A DNA stretch of 11,695 bases from positions 1 to 11,695 of the forward strand of contig CALEIW010000138.1 of NCBI GenBank assembly GCA_937876055.1, given 5' to 3'. The position numbers and the translations under genes are program-made. Under the pieces are notes generated by a model, which saw nothing but the letters and a program-made list of their open reading frames with translations, made no database searches and was not told the origin of the DNA. Below are positions 6,826 through 11,695 of the stretch, in pieces; positions within the stretch are counted from its first letter, which is position 1; every line of letters starts with the position of its first letter. The stretch comes from an uncultured euryarchaeote (GTDB taxonomy: Archaea; Thermoplasmatota; Poseidoniia; Poseidoniales; Thalassarchaeaceae).

Positions 6826-8079
6826 TTAAGCCGACTTAACCTGTAGCAAGGCCTGTGATAATTCAATATCAGGCATCCAATCGATGACCTTTGCTCCATA
6901 TCCTGAAATTGCCGTTAATCTGTTCTGTCTCTCTAGCTTGAGTACCTCATAGGACATTCTAGGTATTCTACTTACCAATCTCTCAAGGTCGATACTTGAT
7001 GGTGACAGAACGATGACCTCGTGGCCTTTACCTGCAAGGTTTCGGATTGCAGGGAGTGTTGTCCCATCGCCTTCGAGGCTACTGATGATGAAAACCGGAG
7101 ACCCTCGACTGATTCGAGAGCTCATCGCATTGGTCACCGCTTGCAATGGCATACTGCCTTTGGAAGTTACACCAGCAAGCATACTCAGAGTCTTGTAGTA
7201 CTGCTTGTCACCAGTTTCTGGTGGTAGGTAGTTCATCCTATCACCATAGGTGACTATCGAAACAGAATCACGGCGGCGAATGAAATAATTTGCAATCGAA
7301 GCCGCCGCTACAGTACCCATCTCCAATGGATTTTTGAGGACTGTTCCTATTCTTGCAACGTCTCTAGTATCGAGAATGATGAACACGTCAGTAACAGCGT
7401 CACGAGTCTTTTCATTGACCATCAATTCTCCAGTTCTAGCAAATGCCTTCCAGTTAATCATTCGGAACGCATCTCCTGGAAGATACTCACGTAGAGAGTA
7501 GAATTCCATTCCTTGACCAGGAGTTTTCAGAGTAGTTGCCCCGGTATACATTTTTGGTACATTGGACCGAAGTAGGGCTTCCTCAACTTCGCGAACTTGT
7601 GGAAATACCGTAATATCGGTTCGATCGTCAACTTTTGATTCATTGACGAAGAGATTGAATGCGTTACGATGACGGACAGAAACTGGCCCAACGGTGTAAT
7701 GACCACGCAGTGGGCAACGAACCGTATATCGCATTGTAGCAGATTGTCCAGGACCAAGATTCATTCTCATCTGATTGATTCCTCGCCTCATTTTCATCTC
7801 ATGAGGGACATTGTCGAATACCTCGAGCAATTGAGTTCGACGATACGAGTTATTGGTGACGCTGACTTCGACTAAGATATCGTCACCCTTGTACACATTT
7901 TGTGCTGAAATGTTTCGAGTAATCTCGAGGTCTGAGTGGCCCGTCACCCAGCCGTTAATTACCAAGAAAGCGATGAATGTTAGGCCAATGATCATCAATT
8001 GGAAATGAGATATCATCATTCCAATCAATATCAGAGAAATACCACTGGTCAGCATGATTGCTGCCTTACGTGTCCACAT
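6826..8079 (-). CDS. DUF58 domain protein, membrane-anchored, vWA-like fold
   Basis: A 417-residue protein with two close N-terminal membrane segments (about 8-22 and 27-43), a beta-rich region (50-165, LEITRNISAQNVYKGD onward) resembling an extracytoplasmic Ig-like domain, then the DUF58 signature: GMEFYSLREYLPGD (190-203) followed by INWKAFARTGELMVNE (208-223). The C-terminal third begins with a vWA-like strand VFIILDTRD (232-240). A canonical metal site would be DxSxS; here it reads DTRDV, so metal binding is doubtful. DUF58 proteins usually work with MoxR AAA ATPases and membrane vWA partners in maturation or envelope stress; their exact chemistry is unknown. The ATG shares one base with the DUF4350 stop (TGATG), and GAGGAG lies about 11 bases upstream, so the pair is translationally coupled. 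Confidence 0.9.
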   Translation of the reverse strand: MWTRKAAIMLTSGISLILIGMMISHFQLMIIGLTFIAFLVINGWVTGHSDLEITRNISAQNVYKGDDILVEVSVTNNSYRRTQLLEVFDNVPHEMKMRRGINQMRMNLGPGQSATMRYTVRCPLRGHYTVGPVSVRHRNAFNLFVNESKVDDRTDITVFPQVREVEEALLRSNVPKMYTGATTLKTPGQGMEFYSLREYLPGDAFRMINWKAFARTGELMVNEKTRDAVTDVFIILDTRDVARIGTVLKNPLEMGTVAAASIANYFIRRRDSVSIVTYGDRMNYLPPETGDKQYYKTLSMLAGVTSKGSMPLQAVTNAMSSRISRGSPVFIISSLEGDGTTLPAIRNLAGKGHEVIVLSPSSIDLERLVSRIPRMSYEVLKLERQNRLTAISGYGAKVIDWMPDIELSQALLQVKSA

Positions 8080-9722
8080 CAGGCATCACTCTCCTCTGTA
8101 GTTTGACCCCATGCCTTGACTCGTTTGATTATTCCAACTAACTCATCTGGCTTATATCGTCTATCTTCAAAGATGAATTGGACTAACACTGGATCATCGA
8201 CTATACGCTGTAATTCAGCGGCAGGTAGTGCATCGAATTCTTCTCGAGACATGGTATTGAGATTACGAACTCTAGTCAATAACACCTGCCGAATTTTCTG
8301 AGGTCTCTGATAGTAATCATACCTTCGAGCATCACCGAATCCATAGTAGATGATTCGGAATACATGACGCCAATCCTCGGGATCGTCCTTGCGAATGAGG
8401 ACCGCCTCTAGGATGATAAAGAGAGTTAGGAATAGAATCAGCATAGCCATCCAATCGTTAGTAAAGTAGACTAGAATGTAGTATAGTAGATTGTAGGTAT
8501 CGCCCATTGGAGTTTCCTGCTGGTGCCGAGATTCATCGAAAATTATGATTGCTTCCTCGCCGGCATCTGTGCTTGTATTCCCTAGAAGTAGAGCTTCAGC
8601 GATAATATCTAGGGCCCACTTACGATTATCGTTTAACGGGACGGAGTCAGCGTACGGGCTATCAGGCCCTGCACTGTATAGTGAATTGATTAGAACCGAA
8701 CCATCGCTGACAAAGTGAACTCGGCCAGAATCTGAATCTAGACACATTCTATCTACACAATATCTGACATAAACAGCAAATGGACCTTGTTCATCCCCTG
8801 CTATTCCTGCCGCCTCGAAACCGACTGTTAGGTTACCATCATCGTTGGTATCTAGATATGAATCAAGAGTACTTGCACTAATGGCGTAGCGATTCTCAGC
8901 GGGGTTGAATGCTCCATCCTTCTCAAACGCCGACGGAGAATTTGTCAATAGATTGTAGTTTTCTGTAAAGTCCCATTCACCGGTTTCTTGATCCCATCTG
9001 TGTGCACAAAGCCCAACATTTTGCTCTGTTATTACACCACCTACATTCGGGTCATATGGTTCGTCGTCAAGTAAATCGATTACTCCATCAAGGTCCACAT
9101 CGCGCAAACATGGATGCATTGACATTGCGACTGAACCAGAGGTCGAAGTGAAATTGAACGCAGAGGTTTCGTTTACCCAAACGAAATTGAAGTCCAGTTC
9201 TCTAGCCCATGCTTCACCATCGTAGAGGTGATGGCCCGAGTAGGTCAAGCCGTATTCATCTGCGAGACTCGCAGAATAACCAAAATCATCCATCAACAGA
9301 AGAGTACCGCCAGCGTCAACAAAATCTCTAATTGCAGAAATTTCTGAACTGGTGTATCCATCAGCTTCTCGGAAATCGACAATGCTTTCATCTCCTGTAA
9401 ATTTGGGTAAAGAAATCGTATCCCTCTCAACCCCTGAGATGACGAAAATTGCTTGTTCAGGGTCATCTATTTCTGTAAGTAGTAATGGACTTGAGATCAA
9501 TGCGGTGGTTTCAATTCCTAAATTCGATACTTCGTCTCTAAATCCGTTCAAATCGTTCCAATCGTCACCGTAAGCAGATTGCTGTTTTTCACCGGTGATG
9601 ATGTATGTTTGTAGAATTGAAAAGAGAAGAATTCCTAACATTAACCAGAACGCGGTGGTGATTGCAAGACGTCGAGTTTGCCTCGACGTTAGCCTCCTCA
9701 TCCAAACGCGAGAATCCGCCAT
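8079..9722 (-). CDS. DUF4350-type membrane protein with acidic calcium-binding-like segment
   Basis: With the ATG at 9722 the product has 547 residues. It has a basic start, one membrane anchor (about 19-42), an external glutamine-amidotransferase-like domain of the DUF4350 type (SEISAIRDFVDAGGTLLLMD at 126-145; the later GRVHFVSDGSVLINSL at 333-348 matches its second half), a second membrane segment (about 412-443), and a charged cytoplasmic tail. Between the two DUF4350 motifs lies an acidic segment (about 200-330) with DVDLDGVIDLLDD (208-220) and DTNDDGN (291-297), which look like calcium loops, plus C205, C239, C322 and C327. DUF4350 proteins commonly neighbour DUF58, as here. A TTG at 9764 would add 14 residues, but these overlap a structured leader, and GGTGG (9731-9735) fits the 9722 start. 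Function is unknown. Confidence 0.82.
   Translation of the reverse strand: MADSRVWMRRLTSRQTRRLAITTAFWLMLGILLFSILQTYIITGEKQQSAYGDDWNDLNGFRDEVSNLGIETTALISSPLLLTEIDDPEQAIFVISGVERDTISLPKFTGDESIVDFREADGYTSSEISAIRDFVDAGGTLLLMDDFGYSASLADEYGLTYSGHHLYDGEAWARELDFNFVWVNETSAFNFTSTSGSVAMSMHPCLRDVDLDGVIDLLDDEPYDPNVGGVITEQNVGLCAHRWDQETGEWDFTENYNLLTNSPSAFEKDGAFNPAENRYAISASTLDSYLDTNDDGNLTVGFEAAGIAGDEQGPFAVYVRYCVDRMCLDSDSGRVHFVSDGSVLINSLYSAGPDSPYADSVPLNDNRKWALDIIAEALLLGNTSTDAGEEAIIIFDESRHQQETPMGDTYNLLYYILVYFTNDWMAMLILFLTLFIILEAVLIRKDDPEDWRHVFRIIYYGFGDARRYDYYQRPQKIRQVLLTRVRNLNTMSREEFDALPAAELQRIVDDPVLVQFIFEDRRYKPDELVGIIKRVKAWGQTTEESDA
9669..9689. repeat. Perfect 8-bp inverted repeat inside the start of the DUF4350 gene
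   Basis: ACGTCGAG (9669-9676) and CTCGACGT (9682-9689) are exact reverse complements around a 5-base loop. They encode part of the basic stretch before the membrane anchor (around LTSRQTRR), so codon choice there also makes a stable hairpin 33-53 bases after the start codon. Confidence 0.6.
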
Positions 9723-9724
9723 GC

Positions 9725-9806
9725 TGCAAGCCACCGTTCCTACGGAACGTCTGACGAGCCTCAACTACGACTTAAGACCGTTATTCACCGCTGAACGGGG
9801 CTTGCA
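9725..9806 (-). promoter_or_regulatory. Candidate translational control structure in the DUF4350 leader
   Basis: Between the PRC gene and the DUF4350 start, TGCAAGCCACCGTTC (9725-9739) and GAACGGGGCTTGCA (9793-9806) form a 14-bp inverted repeat with a single unpaired base (A9733). In the minus-strand mRNA the 3' arm ends two bases before the AUG and contains GGUGG (9731-9735), the probable SD, so pairing would hide it. A competing hairpin, CGTTCC-TAC-GGAACG (9735-9749), uses part of the same arm. The two folds exclude each other, as in attenuators or riboswitches. The ligand or trigger is unknown; a protein-bound DNA operator is the alternative. Confidence 0.45.
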
Positions 9807-9811
9807 TCGAC

Positions 9812-10054
9812 TCAACGGGCAAGTTGGATATTCACTCCGACCTCTGCAATCTCTTCAACTGGAACAGAGAGTAGGCCTTCTACGGTCGGCCAAGGTAGCA
9901 TTGCTGGATCCAAATCATTCTCGAGAGCCACTAGTAGAGCAGTGATTCTTCCACTGGACATATCGATTCTAAAATCCGCTAGAACTCCGAGCTTGTCGGA
10001 TGCTTGATCAACGACATTTCTTCCAAGGATTTCTCGGCCGAAAGTCGTCGGCAT
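9812..10054 (-). CDS. PRC-barrel domain protein
   Basis: An 80-residue protein that is essentially a single PRC-barrel: GREILGRNVVDQASDKLGVL (6-25), then ADFRIDMSSGRITALLVALE (26-45), matching the usual G-x-x-V-D-x-x-G-x-x-L-G followed by D-x-x-I-D-x-x-TG-x-I-xx-L. Such small barrels are adaptor-like; archaeal examples include the CdpB1/CdpB2 cell-division proteins of Haloferax, while bacterial relatives include RimM and photosynthetic reaction centre H subunits. The exact partner here is unknown. It has no signal or membrane segment. Its SD overlaps the cdc48 stop nine bases upstream, so it is made from the same message and probably in step with Cdc48. A structured 89-base spacer separates it from the DUF4350 gene. 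Confidence 0.9.
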   Translation of the reverse strand: MPTTFGREILGRNVVDQASDKLGVLADFRIDMSSGRITALLVALENDLDPAMLPWPTVEGLLSVPVEEIAEVGVNIQLAR

Positions 10055-10058
10055 TTTT

Positions 10059-10065
10059 TCACCTC
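10059..10065 (-). promoter_or_regulatory. Shine-Dalgarno site overlapping the cdc48 stop codon
   Basis: On the minus strand GAGGTGA begins within the TGA stop of cdc48 (10064-10066) and is followed by four A residues and the PRC-barrel ATG at 10054. GAGG is 7 bases from that ATG. The overlap points to translational coupling. Confidence 0.75.
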
Positions 10066-11695
10066 AAACTGCTTCAATTCCAGAAAGTCTGTCTGGCCGG
10101 CGACGTACAGATTCGAGACCACTTGTTAGCATACCTTCCATGCGACCGTAGTATTCCATCATCTCATCGGTAATTGTAGGTCTAACTCTAGCAATTGCTT
10201 CCTCAAAGGATTTCTTCGAAACTGATTTCTTTCCGGCTCGCATAGAGATTAGTGCGGCCTCTCGACAAATAGATTCGATATCAGCTCCGGTGTAATTATC
10301 TAGTTGGCCGGCTAGATCATCGAGGGAGAATTTGCCCAGTGGCATATCTTTGGTGTGAATGCGGAGTATCTCCTTTCGTGAATCTGCATCAGGTGGAGGA
10401 ATGTGTAATACTCTCTCGAAGCGACCACTTCTGAGAAGAGCAGGGTCAATCATCTCTGGTCGGTTTGTCGCAGCAACTACGATTACACCCTCCATCGTTT
10501 CTACACCATCCATGCTGGATAGTAATTGATTGACTACTCTATTCATCACATCTGAACCTTCACCAGACATATTGCGCCTAACTCCTGCAATACTCTCAAA
10601 TTCATCTAGGAAAATAATCGAAGGACTGGATTGTTTGGCCTTCTTGAAGACCTCACGGACCGCTCTTTCTGATTCCCCGACCCATTTGGAGACCATTTCA
10701 GGACCTTTGATTGATATGAAATTGGCTTTAGCCTCGTTGGCAATTGCCTTTGCAATCAATGTTTTTCCAGTACCAGGGGCTCCAAATAGTACGATTCCAC
10801 GAGGAGGATTGATTCCGAAATGTTCAAACATTTCTGGCTGAGTTAGTGGCCATTCGATGCTTTCTTTCAAGCGCTCCTTGACCTCCTCTAAACCTCCAAC
10901 TTGTTCCCAAGATATCTCGGGCACCTCTACGTAGATTTCACGAAGAGCGCTTGGTTCAATTTCCTTTATGGCTTCACGGAAATCAATCATTTTTACTTCC
11001 ATTTTTTCTAGAACTTCGGCAGGAATCTGCTCTTCGTCTAGATCTATTTCTGGCAAGTAACGGCGCAGAGCCTTCATGGCTGCTTCTCGAACCAAGGCTG
11101 AGATATCTGCCCCAACGAATCCGTAGGAATTATCCAACAGCCAATCCATATCGAAATCATCACTTATTGGCATACCTCTGGTATGGATGTTGATTATTTC
11201 CTCTCTACCATTTTTGTCAGGAACACCAATTTCCAATTCCCTGTCGAATCGGCCCGGACGCCTTAGAGCAGGATCTATTGCATCGCGTCGATTTGTTGCG
11301 CCGATTACAACGACGTTGTCACGGCCCTGCATTCCATCGAGTAGTGTAAGAAGTTGTGCGACAACTCTGCGCTCTACTTCACCTGATACATCTTCCCGCT
11401 TTGGAGCGATTGAATCTAATTCATCGATAAATATGATTGCAGGAGCATTAGCTGTGGCTTCGTCGAAAATTTCTCGGAGTTGTTTTTCACTCTCACCATA
11501 ATATTTCGAGATGATTTCAGGCCCATTTATCGAGGTAAAATGTGCCTGTGTTTCAGATGCTACTGCTTTGGCAATCAAGGTCTTCCCGGTACCGGGTGGG
11601 CCGTGTAATAGAACGCCTCTCGGAGGATCAATTCCAAGTCTACGGAACAGAACTGGGTGTTTCAATGGAAGTTCGATCATCTCACGAACTTTTTG
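10064..11695 (-). CDS. Cdc48/VAT-type AAA+ ATPase with two AAA modules (5' end beyond right edge)
   Basis: The frame is open through base 11695 (QKVREMIELP), so the gene starts outside the window and the N-terminal substrate/cofactor domain is missing from view; 543 residues are visible. D1: Walker A GPPGTGKT (~32-39), pore loop KYYGESE (~64-70), Walker B FIDELDS (~89-95), sensor GATN, arginine-finger region RRPGRFDRE (~145-153). D2: Walker A GAPGTGKT (~305-312), pore loop KWVGESE (~337-343), Walker B FLDEFES (~362-368), sensor AATNRP, LLRSGRFER (~420-428). Cdc48 hexamers unfold proteins, often feeding the proteasome. Both modules keep the catalytic residues, so both should hydrolyse ATP; D2 shows small departures from consensus. 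It is upstream of, and coupled to, the PRC-barrel gene. Confidence 0.96.
   Translation of the reverse strand, partial: QKVREMIELPLKHPVLFRRLGIDPPRGVLLHGPPGTGKTLIAKAVASETQAHFTSINGPEIISKYYGESEKQLREIFDEATANAPAIIFIDELDSIAPKREDVSGEVERRVVAQLLTLLDGMQGRDNVVVIGATNRRDAIDPALRRPGRFDRELEIGVPDKNGREEIINIHTRGMPISDDFDMDWLLDNSYGFVGADISALVREAAMKALRRYLPEIDLDEEQIPAEVLEKMEVKMIDFREAIKEIEPSALREIYVEVPEISWEQVGGLEEVKERLKESIEWPLTQPEMFEHFGINPPRGIVLFGAPGTGKTLIAKAIANEAKANFISIKGPEMVSKWVGESERAVREVFKKAKQSSPSIIFLDEFESIAGVRRNMSGEGSDVMNRVVNQLLSSMDGVETMEGVIVVAATNRPEMIDPALLRSGRFERVLHIPPPDADSRKEILRIHTKDMPLGKFSLDDLAGQLDNYTGADIESICREAALISMRAGKKSVSKKSFEEAIARVRPTITDEMMEYYGRMEGMLTSGLESVRRRPDRLSGIEAV

Noticed and set aside
9723..9764. TTG start for the DUF4350 protein
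   Set aside because: It would place the strong inverted repeat in coding sequence and lacks an SD; the ATG at 9722 has GGTGG at 8-base spacing.
9595..9945. 116-codon open frame on the plus strand
   Set aside because: Antisense to the DUF4350 start, the leader and the PRC gene; no recognisable domain or SD.
10530..11501. Several plus-strand open frames opposite the Cdc48 gene
   Set aside because: Mirror frames of conserved AAA+ coding sequence with no independent signals.

Overview
The window looks like a piece of an archaeal chromosome, most likely a Thermoplasmatota lineage such as the marine Poseidoniales (Marine Group II). I infer this from an archaeal/VAT-type Cdc48 with two AAA modules, a stand-alone PRC-barrel protein, an aspartate carbamoyltransferase encoded as pyrB-pyrI, a TtuA/Ncs6-type tRNA thiolase, GGAGGTGA-type Shine-Dalgarno (SD) sites inside operons, and a TATA box placed for leaderless transcription. 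Phylum-level placement is fairly safe; the order is a guess. Genes are tightly packed. The longest gene-free stretches are about 113 bases (1205-1317), 105 bases (5235-5339), 89 bases (9723-9811) and 65 bases (3123-3187). I see no tRNA, rRNA, insertion sequence or CRISPR array.

Left part (1-1204, minus strand): a GHMP-family sugar kinase resembling D-glycero-D-manno-heptose 7-phosphate kinase (HddA) abuts a secreted protein cut by the window edge. Base composition here is clearly GC-richer than the rest, with a shift inside the kinase gene. Next (1318-4225, plus strand): pyrB and pyrI, overlapping by 4 bases, make the catalytic and regulatory chains for the first committed step of pyrimidine synthesis. 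They are followed by an OsmC/YhfA-type protein and a family III (CaiB/BaiF) CoA-transferase that appears to lack the usual C-terminal tail. It converges, with a 4-base gap, on a minus-strand tRNA 2-thiolation enzyme. That gene diverges from a small two-helix membrane protein (5340-5591), which itself converges, again with a 4-base gap, on the last gene of the right-hand operon.

Right part (5596-11695, all minus strand, read right to left): Cdc48 (5' end off the window), PRC-barrel protein, a membrane-anchored DUF4350-type protein, a DUF58 protein, and an unrecognised polytopic membrane protein. Cdc48 and the PRC gene are translationally linked by an SD that overlaps the stop codon. DUF4350 and DUF58 overlap by one base, and the membrane protein follows a perfect SD right after the DUF58 stop. 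DUF58 and DUF4350 proteins normally travel with a MoxR AAA ATPase; no MoxR is seen here.

Most notable: the 89-base leader before the DUF4350 gene can fold into a 14-bp long-range helix that buries the probable SD next to the start codon. A second hairpin competes for the same bases, which is the layout of a translational switch. The DUF4350 protein also carries an acidic segment between its two family motifs, with calcium-binding-like loops and four cysteines.
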